From Agapanthus africanus (taxonomy: Eukaryota; Streptophyta; Magnoliopsida; Asparagales; Amaryllidaceae): 64,000 nucleotides of DNA. Under the pieces are notes generated by a model. The model had not been told where the DNA came from and ran no database searches. It saw only the letters and a list, made by a program, of their open reading frames with translations. Made by a program: the position numbers and the translations under genes. This document shows positions 13,358 through 27,439 of this stretch, piece by piece (within the stretch, counting starts at the first letter, position 1; each line of letters opens with the position of its first letter). The stretch is from the NCBI GenBank assembly GCA_030015575.1, contig JASDDO010000026.1, positions 451,709,096-451,773,095 of the forward strand, given 5' to 3'.

Positions 13358-14045
13358 GGTGCTGGTGTCCTGACAGCTTGAGTTTAATATAAAAATAAAC
13401 ACTTTTACACATGCAATTCGATGCGAATAGCAAGAATATGCGAAAATCGAACAATAAGCGCAACAGTGAAGAATCTACATCAATATGTAAATGTCATACA
13501 GTTTTGCCATTTGAAATAAGACGAATGTGGTGTTTAGAAAAATAAGGGCTACGGTGTTTTTTAGAAAAGATGCGTCTTTTGAAAATATCCGTAGAATCCC
13601 TTGGCCTGTCTTAAAAATACTCACGATTCATTAGTTTTGAAATAGGTATGACTCGGTCTAGTCAAACATCTACTAAGTATACTACAGATTTAACTAACAA
13701 GTTAATCGAAAGGGTATGGAAACCACCTAAATCTGAGTTGATATATATATACACACATATATAATAGTCGGTTATCTCGCCTCAATAGTACCGCGTACGA
13801 TACAATATATCATATTACATTCTCGAGTTAAGAGTGCAGATCTATCATCATAGTTATCTCGTACGGTAAATCCGTCGTACGACATCCCAAATCTGGGTAC
13901 GGGTCGAATCTCACATTTATCTCATCAATTATCTGGTATCCTTATCATCATATCTCATGAACTGGGTACTGACCTAAGTCTAGTACAAACTGATACCATC
14001 TATATAGATATATGTCCGTGTATAAAAACACACGCCTAAAGACCT

Positions 14046-17000
14046 TGTTGGATATAGTGCCCTCAAAGTCAATTATTGGATCGCAGGCACGCGATTGCAA
14101 TGATTGAGGGAGGACCTATAGGACAGTCTTACTCAAGATGATAGTATGCTATCTGGTTTATCTTTATCATCGTGTACAGCTTTAGGTGACCTTACAGGTC
14201 ACTATTGCACGTTGATAGAGCCCATAGGATTCTTGCTTGACGGCCAGCAGTATGATGGCGATCATATACGTGGGAGCTGGGGTCTATAAGCACATCCTTA
14301 AAGTGGTCCCTAGTCGTGGAAGTTTCGAGATTGGGCATCGATACTCCATTAGTAGACTAGTGTATATAGTCGAGACCCCGACGAGAGGCGGTGGCCGGTG
14401 TCACAAGCCATTGGTGTCAGTTGGTTCACCTAAGATGTATACAGATGCTCATTGGGTTATGAGTACATCGGACAGGACTCTCCGGGAACATGCTAGTTGG
14501 TATTATACCTGACATCAGATAGCAGTTCCCTGGTGACATGTGTACAAGTTAGTTCATTGACCTGAGATCGTCATTTGTCTCGTGTGAGTTCCCACTGTGC
14601 TTTGATTACTACCCTACCACGGCTCAAAGGAGTCGTGCAAACAGGTTTTAGTTGGGTACAGTCCCGAGCCACATGGAGGCAGTGAGCGGATCGGCAGGGG
14701 TTTCGTCTCTCCCGGTATTGGGGGTGAGATCACGCTGTGTCTAGGAGAGCCATTACACGAAGTCCTTGGCCAAGGCAGGAGATTTACTGGTAGGTATTCC
14801 AGTAGTATCTCAGGGTGTTCTGGGATACACTCCGACACGACTTGTACCGCTTTTGGGGGTCTGACTTTTACCAACCCCCTAGGCCCGACATGCGATGATC
14901 ATAGTGTTAGTTATATGTATGCCCTAGAGGCCATTACTATACATAGGATGTATATTGTAGTGGATGCTTGGACATATATAGGGAGGACTTTCTTGCTCGA
15001 CATGATAGTATGCTATCTGGTTGCTCTTTATCTTAACGTGTACACTGATTGTCTTTCTGTTACATGTTGGTAAAGCCCTTAGGATGTGTACTTGATTACC
15101 TGGACTATGATGTGGATCATACTACTGGGGACATGGTAGTCCATAAGTACATCCTTCAAGGTCCCTAGTCGTGGGTGTATCGAGACGGGGCATCGATATA
15201 CCAGAGTAGACTAGCGTATACCTTCTTGACCCATACAGATAGGCGATGGATGATCCCATATCCATTGGTGTTTGACATCAGAGATGATATATGGGTGCTC
15301 AGTAGAGACTGGGTACACTGGACGGACAAGCCGAGAACTCCCAGATGGTATTATACCTCACGTCAGATGGCAGTTCTCTGGTGACACTGGTACAGAGTAG
15401 TCTGTTGACCCGAGATCGTCATAGAGTCTTGTGTGATTCCCACTGTGCTTTGATTTCCACCTTACCATGTCCAAGAGGGCATACAAAACGGTGGTTTTTA
15501 TGTACAGTCCCGAATCACATGGAGGCATTGAGCGATAGGAGGGGATTAGTCTCTCCCGGTATAGGGAGTTGATGTTGCGCTGTGTTCGATTGGCTATAAC
15601 CGGAAATCCCTGGCCAGGGTTGCTGAGATTTACTGGTAAGTGTTACCAGTAGTTTCTCGAACTGTTATAGACCTCATATCGACATGACTTATCGAGCTAC
15701 TGGGGTCTGACGTTTACCACCCCTAGGCAAGATATGCGACATATCAGACGATCAGACCGGACTGTACGGTAAGTGTTACTGGTTGGATTCACTGGAGTAT
15801 GAGGGGGCTTGCTCGTTGATCTTCTGATCGCTCAATACCCGGGTGGCCGTTATGATTAGCAGACCGCTTGCGGCTTGTGGGTGTTTGATATGATCATCAC
15901 CTGCTGCCGGCGTATTGACGAGTCTTTAGAGTCCTACACCGAGGTTTCCTGGCTCAAGCGAAACGAAATAGGAGCGCATATGAGATATGTGCGGGACCGA
16001 GAATAATATCAGTATGTGATACTGTATTCTATTCTCGCGATTTGTATCATCGAACGGTTATATGTGATATAGCCGGGTTACCGAATCAAGTGTTGATTCG
16101 ATACTTTGATACACTTGATATTAGTCGGTTATATGCGATATGACCGGATCATTAAATCAAGTATTGATTTAATGATTTAATGTATAATTATATATTTGAT
16201 ATATTACTTTACATTGACTAGTATTGTTCACTTAAGATGGATTTTCTCACTTGATGTGCACAAATAGTGTATGTGATATATTTTTGTTCACTTGATTGTA
16301 TCATGTTTGATGATACATGCAAACTTGGGTGTATGTTTGCTTTAAACCATTTTTAGGTTAATGGTTTGGTTTTAATTTGTTTTATTTATTTTCTTTATTC
16401 ATTTTGGCAAAAATAAAATGGAGGCTTGCTTTGTTTTATTCATGAAGCTTCATGAAGCTTTGAAAGTCTTTACCATTTTGTTTTTTCCTTAACCTAACCA
16501 TTACACCTAAACCCTAGTTTATTCTCTACATGAGTTTACTTCACCCATGGTTGCATTATAATAACTCTTCACTTGATTTTTCATTTTTGATGATTATTGA
16601 TATTCTTTTCTTCTTCTTCTTCTTCTTGAGGAAGAGAAGAAAACCTTTCTTGAAAATTCAAAGTGATGATTCCAAGTGAGAAATCCAAATCCAAAGTGAA
16701 ACCACTTCCTATTTCTTCATCCTCTACCACTTGCCATGTGGTAGATGGTGTTTTCTTCACATGTTTCATGACCTAGTGAAGATGGAGCTTGAGTTTAAGT
16801 CGCCTCGACGTAGATCATCTTCGGCACCGAAGTCAACGACCTAGCCCGCTCATTTCTCCGATGAAACCGATGCTAGAGTCTGGGATCCCGATGATCGCAG
16901 CGGAGGGACGTCATCTCGGAGCTAATGAAGTGGTGGACCGGATCTACAAAGGTTGTAGTCCCTTTCCTTTAGTGTAAATATGATTTACTAGCTTTATGTT

Positions 17001-18249
17001 TCGCCTAATCTCTAGTTAACGATCTTGCTTCGGGTTGTTAGGCACCTAAAAATTTTAATCTGGCATGGTCGATGCCTTGTAGAGCTTCATTAGAGTGCCT
17101 AGTAACCCTACATATAGACTAACGGACTGGACTGTACGGATAGTGTCACTGACAGGCTCAGTAGGGTGTCAGGATGAGTTCGCTCATCGACCTCCTTTTT
17201 GGTTAATACCTGGTAGCCCGTTACGTACAGCTAGTACCACTGGCGTGCCAGCGGTTAAATCCACAGCCAAAGTATTAACGAGTCTTTAGAGTCCCCCACA
17301 GACAGTTTCTCAAGTTTCGGGCGAAACGTTGTAGAGGCCGTATGGTATTATGGCAGGGTTCGATCATATAAGTGCAGTAGTGCACGGATCATGATCGGAC
17401 GGATCATACAAGTGGGCTTTGGTTTAAACCGGATCCTAGTATTTGATTTGTTGGATTACTTTTATCTCATCGCATTCGCATTCAGTCAGAATGCGAATGC
17501 AGGTATGTATATACAGGTGAGGGGTATCCTTGAGATCCGTCACGAGTTTACTTTAGATGTTTATTGTTGTAAACATTTGGGTTAATGTTTACAAATGGAG
17601 ATAATGAGCTAGAAATCATGATTAAGAGCATTAATTGTGACACATGCACAAGTGGTGACTCATGGTCTCTTTCTTTGTGCTTGTGTCACATTATTTGATT
17701 GATTTAGTGTTGATATGATGAGAAGAAAGAGAGAGGGCAGCCAAGAGGGAGGGTTTGGTCTTGTATTTTTCACTCTCACTCTCTCATTTTTATCATAGAA
17801 CAAAAGAAGACTGGAGATCACATTTCCATTAATGGCTTCACTTGCAACCTCCATCCATACACTCTCATGCGTTGAGAATCAATGGATGCAAGAGACAAAG
17901 TGATCACACACATTTTCTACATCGCCTTGGACATGTCGGCTAGCGAACTTCATGCCCGAGTTGCTTCGGACGAAGCGGGAGCCCGTAAAAAGACTCGATT
18001 ATGTGGTGCCCTTCCGACGAGAAGACTGGAGATCGGAGATGCCGCAAGGAGCCTGGGTTGGTGGCCAAAGACCGAAGGACACGGATCGATCGGTATTGCT
18101 TTTCCAACCCTTCTCCAGTTGCTAGTTATAGGTTAATGGTACGATCCAGTTTTAAAGTATACGATAACGCCGGTATCAAGTTTATGAAAAGTTTTCGTTT
18201 CCGCATTTTGGCCTCGGACAGATGGCCGGGGCGCTACCGTAGACTTACA
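14046..18249 (+). repeat. Copia family II 5' LTR, interrupted by a solo family I LTR
   Basis: It begins TGTTGGATATAGTGCCCTC and ends GTAGACTTACA, with the primer-binding site starting at 18250. Leaving out the nested 2208-bp LTR and its duplication it is about 1.99 kb, close to the 2033-bp 3' LTR. Confidence 0.9.
14900..17117 (+). mobile_element. Solo LTR of Copia family I
   Basis: The LTR spans 14905-17112 (2208 bp), plus orientation, from TGTTAGTTATATG to AACCCTACA. The target duplication is CATAG (14900-14904) and TATAG (17113-17117), with one change. The uninterrupted site can be seen in the partner LTR near 24850. This is the innermost insertion in the window. The tandem hairpins lie at 16078-16104 and 16149-16175; the second has a C:G pair where other copies have T:A. 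Confidence 0.92.
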
Positions 18250-18262
18250 TGGTATCAGAGCC
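18250..18262 (+). promoter_or_regulatory. Copia family II primer-binding site
   Basis: TGGTATCAGAGCC follows the 5' LTR directly and is complementary to the 3' end of initiator-Met tRNA, the usual primer for plant Copia elements. Confidence 0.92.
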
Positions 18263-20560
18263 ACTCCATTAACCTTTACTAGCTTGTTCTAACGTATTTA
18301 AAACATCGATCGATCGAAGTTTTTCAAAACCGCATTTCCAATTCTGCAGTTTCTGTCGAAATTTTTTTGTGCTCTAAAAATTATTTTCAGTACGTCAGAA
18401 AATCAGGCAGGCTTTTCTTAGAACACTGTTGAAATTTGGCAAATTGATTCTACTGTAACGTCGCGGAACCGCGGCCCTACCCACGTTTTGGCCGCGGTTC
18501 CGCCGCAGTTAAGATGCTTCTCTGCACTATTTCTTCTACAGTGGTCTTTAAACTTGGAATTGGGGTTTCTGGAATTTTATTATTTTGGCCCATATTATTT
18601 CGAGTACTGGATTAGTGCTTGGGGCCCACTTCGGGAAATTTTGTCGATCGAAAATTTTAAATATGTTAGTTCACAGTGCTTACTTTATATCTGTGACCGT
18701 GAATGTCATTCGAGCGGTAAATCTTGTTTAATTGCTATAGTTCTTTTAGACGGATTTGCGAATGTGACATTCACGTTGATATTCTGTGTTGTGCTGTGAT
18801 GTTGCGGATTTGTCGTAGTGGATAGCCTGGATGCAATGATAGTACAGTTTGTTTGTATTTGTACATTTGATATTGCGGGGCGAGCGTCCGACAAGTGGAC
18901 TGCCATCACTGTCTGTTTGTATATTATTCTTTTGGGGTACGACCGGGCTGAGGTCGATGTACCCGTTGTATATATTTTACTTTCTGTACTAGGATTACCC
19001 CGCGGTGGGGTGCACGGATAGACGGGTTCTAGAGGGCAACGGGCCTGCATCTCATGGCTTTGAGACGGAGGGGGCTTTACTCTAGAATTGGCGGTCTATT
19101 CGCCGCACTCGTAGGGGGTATAGGTTGACCCAAGGAGGGGTGCTAAAGTTATCGGATTCCGTGAAGTACTGGGTGGTCCATTCACTTTGTTGAAGGGGGC
19201 TGTCTCGCTTCAGGTTTTGGCGGGTAACTTGCCGCGCCCGTAGGGGTTTAGGATTTCATTGCACAGGCTATCCACACGACCAGGGGAACGTCGGGTTTCA
19301 GTAGCGGCTCTATGAAACCCGGGGATCCCAGATTATCTGTTTTGTTCTGTGATGCTTATTACATTTCTGTGATGTTGCATTTTATCATGCCATGAGCGAA
19401 TATTATATATTGATATATATACTAGTAGATGTTGTATATGTTTTACACCTGCGCTAGTCCAGTCCCCGCTCTGTCGTTAGTTAAGTAACCTAACGGGTGA
19501 TGACGGACCCAGTGGCGAATGCGGATGGCATATACGTACATCATATTTTCTTTCTTTTGTGGTGTGATTAATTGATGGGACTGCATTGATTCGGATCAAT
19601 GCAATCTAAACAAACCTATTCTGATGTTGTTGGAACATTTTTCAAAAAGCTGTTATTGCAAGGACGTTCTCTTTTGTTTTGCATAGTGGTATTCAGTTAT
19701 GAATATCCAGCACCTCAGTCGATGAGGCAAGGGCCAAGATCCCTTCCCCGGGAGTGACCCCTTTGACAGAAGTTTGCATCAGGGTAATAACTTCATTATA
19801 GTCGATTACTTTTTGCTTTGCATTGGTATTCAGTTGGAATATCCTGCACCTCATTCTATGGGGAAAGAGCCGAGATCCCTTCACCGGGAGTGACCTCTTT
19901 AGCAAAGGTTTTCGCCACTATATTTTTATAAAAATCTATCCGGTTCCTTCAAAGATATCAAGTTCATTACGTTAAAGGTTTTTCGCCAAAAACCATTCGT
20001 AGCCCTCCGTCATTTCAGACGGGTAGCACTTAGTATTCATGCTATGTTTGTTGGCCAAAGTCAAGGCATAGTGTATGGTAGCTATTTGTTATCTTTCTGC
20101 TGCATAGATAAATGCGTTGGTTTGGTACAGTCGTACTGCTTTGTTGGCCAAAGTCAAGGATAGGTACGGGTGGGTTCAAATTAACCTGGATAATGACGGG
20201 TAAAACTTGACATGTGACTTATGATTTGTTGGCCAAAGTCAAGGTTATAAGAGCATGGGGTAAAAATCACATCGGGAGTTTCTAAAGAAAGCGAAACTTG
20301 CCAGATATGCGCATACTTTCTGGAGTGTGATAACATGAGTGGATTCCATCACGTTATTATGCGATAATAGTTGGATCCCGATTCCTACTGATGAGTTGGT
20401 TTACTCTTCAGGTGATCCCGACTAATTCTTCTTTCAGGTTTGTAGGACAATTTGAGGTTACAGTGGGAGGTTTCCTGATTAGATAAATTGATAACCATTC
20501 TGATCATGGATAGAGTGCACGCAGAGTGTTTTTTTTCTCTCTCTCTTTGGCAGGGACCAT
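18250..20560 (+). other. Copia family II leader, non-coding
   Basis: About 2.3 kb of leader without a recognisable gag. It has a GC-rich dyad near 18450-18510 (GCGGTTCCGC-type arms), a duplicated block of about 110 bp ending CACCGGGAGTGACC (19690-19790 and 19805-19915), and three copies of TTGTTGGCCAAAGTCAAGG (starting 20048, 20141 and 20226). The leaders of copia A and B have the same order of blocks. It ends at a pyrimidine tract followed by CAG (20530-20553). Confidence 0.6.
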
Positions 20561-23500
20561 GGCCCGACCCTTGACTATGACTTAGTGACAAAGTTAACCG
20601 AACCTTCTTAAAACACTGGCTTTTGGATTGTCTGAGTTGCATACCTCATTGCCACTCCTACTTTTACCCTTTTCTCCAGAACACCCCGTATTACTACGAA
20701 CATCCACTTCCATTGGATAAAATCATTGTATGGTTATATACGAACTTGAAAGAACTTGTTCAAGATTCGAGGATGGTTTCCGGTTCTGGAGAAAATGAAT
20801 AGGACTATTCAGTTGTCTTTTCCTTTTACCTTCTCTCAGGTTGCGAGTGCTCCTTGGATTAGGACGGTACACCTATTATGCTAATTGGATAGTCTTCTTC
20901 CTAACCATAGGCAGGTGCTGAACGGTGGGGAATGAAGAAAACCAATTAGCCTAACGATGGTGTACAGAAGGTAATAAGTTAAGACAAATAAAGGGATCAG
21001 AAAGAGGGCAAAGTAAACTGCGACTGCTATTCACGACCAAACCAAGTATTTCATCGCCACTCCTACTATCACCTTTGTATTTCTCCAGAACACTGCGTAT
21101 CACTACGAAGATCTACAGTTTATTGGATATTCCATCGTATGGTTATATACGAACTCGAAGGGACTTGTTCCAGTTCGGGGATGGATTCTGGTTCAGGAGA
21201 AATAGGAATAAAGTTTTATTTAGTTGACTTTTATCTTTACCTTCTCTCGGGTTGCGAGTGCTCCTAGGATTAGGAGAGTACACCCATTATGCTTATTGGA
21301 TAGTCTTCTTCCAGACCATAGGCTGGTGCCGAACGGTAGGGAGGGAAGAAAACCATTTAGCCTAAAGGGGTGTACAGAAGGTAATGACTAAAGACATATA
21401 AAGGGATTTGGAGAGATGGCAAAGAAATATACGGTTACAGTTGTGAATCGGATAATGGAAGAGGCATTATTAGGAATACCCGGATACCCTTTCGAAACAT
21501 TTACATGTTTCAGTTTCACTGTGCATTGTTAAAAGAAAACTGATTTCCCAATTAGTCCTTGCTCCAGGGTATGTATTTACCAGGTTTGATTCTCACATCT
21601 GTATGGTTTTACAGATGATGAGTGGGAGTAAGTTATTGGGAATTGGGTGATCATCCTCATTATATCGGGATTCGTTGTAATTGGTGATATTTAAGGAAAT
21701 CGCCTGGGTTGTTTGCCGGACGGCAAATATTTGGTTTTGAATATCCGTTGTTATGCACCAATTTCAAATTGATATATCTGTACGTTTATTTTTTATAAAG
21801 TGAGATATAACTTTTTAAAATTATGTCTTTGACATTTACCTACATCAGTGGATGGTTAGGTAAGGAGCATTAAACAGCGGGGTAATACTTCTTAACCATA
21901 AGTACAGTTTTCAACCTACGACACACAGGGAGTGAGTTATTAGACTCATGGGACTTATACAGAGTATTGTATGTTGTCCAGTGTCCATTAGGACAAAGGG
22001 ATTAGAACTCATACTATATTCTGTTTACTTGTGACTTCTCTAGTTCTTAGACATGTGTTTCGTAGAAATACAAGATCCAAGTTTTGAGAAGTTATTGGTA
22101 TATGAATAAAGTAGAGAACCAGGTATTACAAGTATCAGGATTCTTCAAAGTGATCGAAGATGTAGATACTTGTGTATGGTATTCAGTTGATAGTAATGAT
22201 TATGAGAACTTGCTTCTCTTTAGGGTTACTCATATCTGGATTACTTCTAAGTTGAGTAATGCTAATCGGCCTCTCTCCATTTAGTTGACATGAACTGGAG
22301 ACAGCTGTATGATTTGAATCTGGTTCCAATTAAATCTGTGCCTCTGTTTCTATATTGGATATAGAATAGTTCATATCTTAACAATGTTAAGGTACGGGGA
22401 GTTGTCCGGCTTATGCTTAAAACCAGACTCTGGATAACTCAAGGCACGTTTCTGTAGTGGCTGTTTGTGGGTTGACCCGGGCTATGGCGAGGGTTGACTT
22501 TCTACCATCTGGAAGATCAATAGTGATATTGTTCTTGACTCGCCACAGTTTTAGTAAAATGGATTTTTTCAGAAAACAGTAGTGGGAGTATGGTAGAACT
22601 GGAAGTGATTCCAGAACCGCAAACGATTAATGAAAATTTAATAGAACCTAAAGATTCAATCTGGTTTGACATTCCATTGGCCACTCCACAGATATGGTGG
22701 GTAACCTCAGGCACTCCAGAGGTAATTCTGTATGCTCAAAGACGGTGACAGGGAGGTTCTTGTTTACCCAGACTTGACATTGCTGTTGTTCCAGACCGTG
22801 AGACCCGGCAGGAGGATGAGTATAGCATCGTTCTAAACTAGCTTTAGAAGTGTACGTGTATATGACTCTGCCAGAGGGTTGTCATAGTCAGTGGGAGCAG
22901 CGGAAGCATAGTGGACAAGTAGCTTATGTCTATTTATAGACTAAAGTAGATATAGCGGAGATAGATCATCTATTTCTGATGTGACAGTCATATCTTTGAC
23001 TTCATCAGAATAGGGGAAAGATCTGTTAAGAAAGTAGTAGGGTGTGATGTCCTGGTATTTGGATGACATACACAGAGTAGGAAGTGAAATTCCTATACTA
23101 CGATTGGTTATACTTTGGTTGTCACACTGTGGTTTCTCCACATAGGATATGGATATCATATCAGATATTCTGGTTACTAGATCTATGGTTTTAGATCTAG
23201 ATTTGGGTAGTTTCCCAATCTGGGTACTTAGACAGCATTCTAAAAGTGTTTTAGAATGGACGACTCCTGGCATGGTAGTGTACCTGCAGGTGATGGAGTC
23301 ACCCTCTTTAAAGGAGTCTTAAAGACTAAAAGGGAGAGGGATGTGCATGATTGGCAGATCACTTGCTTAGGCAATTGAGTCAATCATGAGATGTCAAGTA
23401 CCACACCAGATGTTGTTTTTGCACTAGATGCAATAAGTTGATATTAATCCTATCCTGGAGAAATGTTCGGAAGCAGTTTTAGAACATAAGTGAATGTTCT

Positions 23501-23988
23501 AGGGATATGATAACAACAGCCTCCTTCGGGAGACGGTTATCATTCCAGGCTTCCAAGGTGACCTGGGTAACAGAGTGACTGTCAGAGTTATAGTTTTCCC
23601 TCTGACAAGGGGCAGTATTTTGGACAGGTGGTCCAAGCGGATACTGAGGGAGGCATGGCGCAGGATACTGATTAAGTTCAGTTGACGATACAGTTTAAGA
23701 AGTTTGGATTTGGAGTTCATTTATGATCTAGGTCCCATCAGATATCCAGACATATTCTAAGACAGGTATTACTCATTTCGGGAGATGGCTTTCTCCGCGA
23801 ACTTGAGATAAAGAGAGACATATAAAGAAACATTAGGGCGGATCCACTCACTGAGGCTATTCCTCGAACGCAATAGTTTCGCAAACGGGCTTTGTGAAAC
23901 TGATTAGTAGAGGAGTTGGGTGTTCAGTATCACACGGGCTGTGAGTATGCGACATCGCAATAATTAGCCTTGAGTGCAGGTGGGAGAT
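20561..23988 (+). pseudogene. Copia family II pol remnant, heavily decayed
   Basis: Only scattered traces of Copia pol survive. An integrase C-terminal-like stretch lies near 22390-22430 (codons resembling the family's CPAY segment). An RT trace near 22855-22900 reads VYMTLPEG followed by the GTGGGAGCAGCGG signature. A further RT trace near 23040-23100 resembles the region of the active-site box. The polypurine tract AGGTGGGAGAT ends at 23988. No gag or protease was recognised. There are too many breaks to count by eye. A protein-profile search of the translated frames would show how much remains. Confidence 0.55.
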
Positions 23989-26021
23989 TGTTGGATATAG
24001 TGCCCTCAAAGTCAATTATTGAATCGCAGGCACGCGATTGCAATAATTGAGGGAGGACCTATACCTGTAGGACAGTCTTACTCAAGATGATAGTATGCTA
24101 TCTGGTTTATCTTTATCATCGTGTACAGCTTTAGATGACCTTACAGGTCACTATTGCACATTGATAGAGCCCATAGGATTCTTGCTTGACGGCCAGCATT
24201 ATGATGGCGATCATATACGTGGGAGCTGGGGTCTATAAGCACATCCTTAAAGTGGTCCCTAGTCGTAGGAGTTTCGAGACTGGGCATCGATACTCCATTA
24301 GTAGACTAGTGTATACAGTCGAGACCCCGACGAAGGGCGGTGGCCGGTCTCATAAGCCATGGGTGTCAGTTGGTTCACCTAAGATGTATACAGGTGCTCA
24401 TTGGGTTATGAGTACACCGGACAGGACTCGCCGGGAACATGCTAGTTGGTATTATACCTGATGTTAGATAGCAGTTCCCTGGTGACATGTGTACAGGTTA
24501 GTTCATCGACCTGAGATCGTCATTTGTCTCGTGTGAGTTCCCACTGTGCTTTGATTACTACCCTACCATGGCTCAAAGGAGTCGTGCAAATAGGTTTTAG
24601 TTGGGTACAGTCCCGAGCCACATGGAGGCAGTAAGCGGATCGGCAGGGGTTTCGTCTCTCCCGGTATTGGGGGTGAGATCGCGCTGTGTCTAGGAGAGCC
24701 ATTACACGAAATCCTTGGCCAAGGCAGGAGATTTACTGGTAGGTATTCCAGTAGTATCTCAGGGTGTTCTGGGTTACACTCCGACACGACTTGTACCGCT
24801 TTTGTGGGTCTGACTTTTACCAACCACCTAGGCCCGACATGCGATGCTCATAGACGAACGGACCGGACTGTACGGATATTGTCACTGACAGGCTCAGTAG
24901 GGTGTCAGGATGAGTTCGCTCATCGACCTCCCTTTTGGTAATACCTGGTAGCTCGTTACGTACAGCTAGTACCACTGACGTGCCAGTGGTTAAATCCATA
25001 GCCAAAGTATTGACAAGTCTTTAGAGTCCCCCACAGACAGTTTCTCAAGTTTCGGGCGAAATGTTGTAGAGGCCGTATGGTATTATGGCAGGGTTCGATC
25101 ATATACGTGCAGTAGTGCACGGATCATGATCGGGCGGATCATACTAGTGGGCTTTGGTTTAAGCCGGATCCTAGTATTTGATTTGTTGGATTACTTTTGC
25201 CTCATCGCATTCGCATTCAGTCGGAATGCGAATGCAGGTATGTATATACAGGTGAGGGGTATCCTTGTGATCCGTCACGAGTTTACTTTAGATGTTGCCG
25301 TATCTTTTTATTGTTGTAAACATTTGGGTTAATGTTTACAAATGGAGATAATGAGCTAGAAATCATGATTAGGAGCATTAATTGTGACACATGCACAAGT
25401 GGTGACTCATGGTCTTTTTCTTTGTGCATGTGTCACATTATTTGATTGATTTAGTGTTGATATGATGAGAAGAGAGAGAGGGGGCAGCTAAGAGGGAGGG
25501 TTTGGTCTTGTATTTTTCACTCTCACTCTCTCATTTTTATCATAGAACAAAAGAAGGAAAAGGCTCCTCTTCTTCTTCTTCCTCTAGCTCACCATTTCCA
25601 TTAATGGCTTCACCTGCAACCTCCATCCATATAATCTCATGCATTGAGAATCAATGGATGCAAGAGACAAAGTGATCACATACATTCTCTACATCGCATT
25701 GGACACGTCGGCTAGCGAACTTCGTGCCCGAGTTGCTTCGGATGAAGCAGGAGCCCGTAAAACGACTCGATGATGTTGTGCCCTTCCGACGAGAAGATCG
25801 GAGATCGGAGATGCCGCGAGGAGCTTGGGTTGGTGGCCAAAGACCAAAGGACACGGATCGATCGGTATTGCTTTTCTAACCCTTCTCTAGTTGCTAGTTA
25901 TAGGTTAATGGTTCGATCCGGTTTTAAAGTATACGATAGCGTCGGTTTCAAGTTTATGAAAAGTTTTCGTTTTCGCATTTTGGCCTCGGACAGATGGCCG
26001 GGGCGCTACCGTAGACTTACA
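23989..26021 (+). repeat. Copia family II 3' LTR (2033 bp)
   Basis: It starts TGTTGGATATAGTGCCCTC after the polypurine tract and ends GTAGACTTACA. It matches the 5' LTR at 14046 at about 96% over the first 385 bp by hand count. Confidence 0.92.
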
Positions 26022-26026
26022 GGCCC

Positions 26027-27439
26027 GCTATAACTCATGTCGTATCTCATAATACGAACCACATCAAATCACCGATCTCATGACACCATGCACAAACTCA
26101 TCGACTCATCTCCAAATATCATCCACTATCCTCATCATCCAAGTGTAGGTATACGTGTATATATACACATTGTCCCATACCTATGTGTGTATATATATAT
26201 ACGTATCCCCGTATACGCATAAGTATAACAAGGTAAGCATGTGTGTGCAAACCTATTCTAGGGTTCGCGACTAAGAAGCTATACTAGTTCACTTCTAAAA
26301 TCCCTAATCTAACCATTGAACACCTAATCATATCTTGAATATTCATGTCACACATCAAAGACATCATATATATATATATATATAGTATATATATATCATA
26401 CTATACATCGAGCTGCGGGGGTGCTATACGCCATCCACCCGACTTCCCCCGTAGATATAATCTACTCACCTTGCTCTTCGCTTTCCGTTGTCGATGTCGC
26501 CACGTGCTTGCTTGTCGTATCGAAGTCTTTGTGGGGGTACCTACACATCATAACGTATCGCAAATGCGTATTAAAATCACATCGGAAAATCACAACGACA
26601 CGCTAAAGGCCTATAGGTTAGAACCTATGGACTACGTTTTCAAAACCACCAAATAACACTCGATTTCGACGTACAAACATCAAGTGATCGAATACGATAC
26701 AAATCACAAAAAATCCATAATTCAAAATATGCAAAACGAAACCTCAAATCAAAATAGGAACTCTTGAAAATGGACCCAGATTTCACCCTAGGTCAAATTA
26801 GCCAATTTTGCATATGCCAGAGGTCTAATTTACTGGAGATAAAGCCCTGGAACAAAAACGAATCAATTCCATACTGCTCTGGCCGTAATTTGCGGCCAGA
26901 AAGAATTTATTTGCGGTCATGGTTGAGGGTTAGGGGCTAGGGTTTCTGTGGGGGGTCCTAGGTTGCCTGCATGTGTCACTGTCTTTGCTAAATAATTTTC
27001 AGGTCATCCGGGTGTTAGCAGATTTCAATACACACACACATAATCCACAATTCTTCCGATATCGGGTTTCTAAATCCGTATTCCGGGGTTCTAGTCTCTG
27101 GTTTAAGTCTGAATTCTAGCACTAGGGGGTTTGTGTGGCCTCTACTGAGCTCAATCACACATCACAACTCATAAATTCCATAAACCCTAACTAGAATTTC
27201 CCAAGTCTCACTAAACGACACGAAATCGGTTCTAAACAAACATGGATGTAAAAGCAATGGAAATACGAGGCTAATGGTTAAGAGAATACCTCATTTGGCA
27301 ACTCAAGAATTTTCTTGAGTTGCCCCAAGTGTCCAAAATGCATGCTTTCTTGGTCCAATGTGTTGCTAGTGAGCTCATGCACATTTTTAATGAAATGGGT
27401 ATTGAGTTTTGAGGTGTTTTTAATGGTGTTTGAGAGGAT
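26027..27439 (-). repeat. Middle piece of the G1 3' LTR, with a TA microsatellite
   Basis: It aligns with 38812-40220 of the intact G1 5' LTR. A (TA)n run lies at about 26366-26397. The piece ends at AGGAT (27435-27439), the left target duplication of the solo LTR that follows. Confidence 0.88.

Larger units (their letters stand above)
14041..26026 (+). mobile_element. Copia family II element, plus, inserted in the G1 3' LTR
   Basis: Element from 14046 to 26021. Its 5' LTR is 14046-18249 (containing a nested solo LTR) and its 3' LTR is 23989-26021. The primer-binding site is at 18250 and the polypurine tract ends at 23988. Flanking 5-mers are GACCT (14041-14045) and GGCCC (26022-26026), each one change from GACCC, which fits the related sequence CTAAAAGGACCCGCTAAA at 29882-29899. 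LTR divergence by hand is about 14 substitutions in 385 bp (roughly 4%), yet the interior has no reading frame above about 110 codons. It is a fossil with many breaks. Confidence 0.88.

Noticed and set aside
18250-18262. TGGTATCAGAGCC considered as part of a tRNA gene
   Set aside because: No cloverleaf surrounds it. Its position right after an LTR makes it a primer-binding site.
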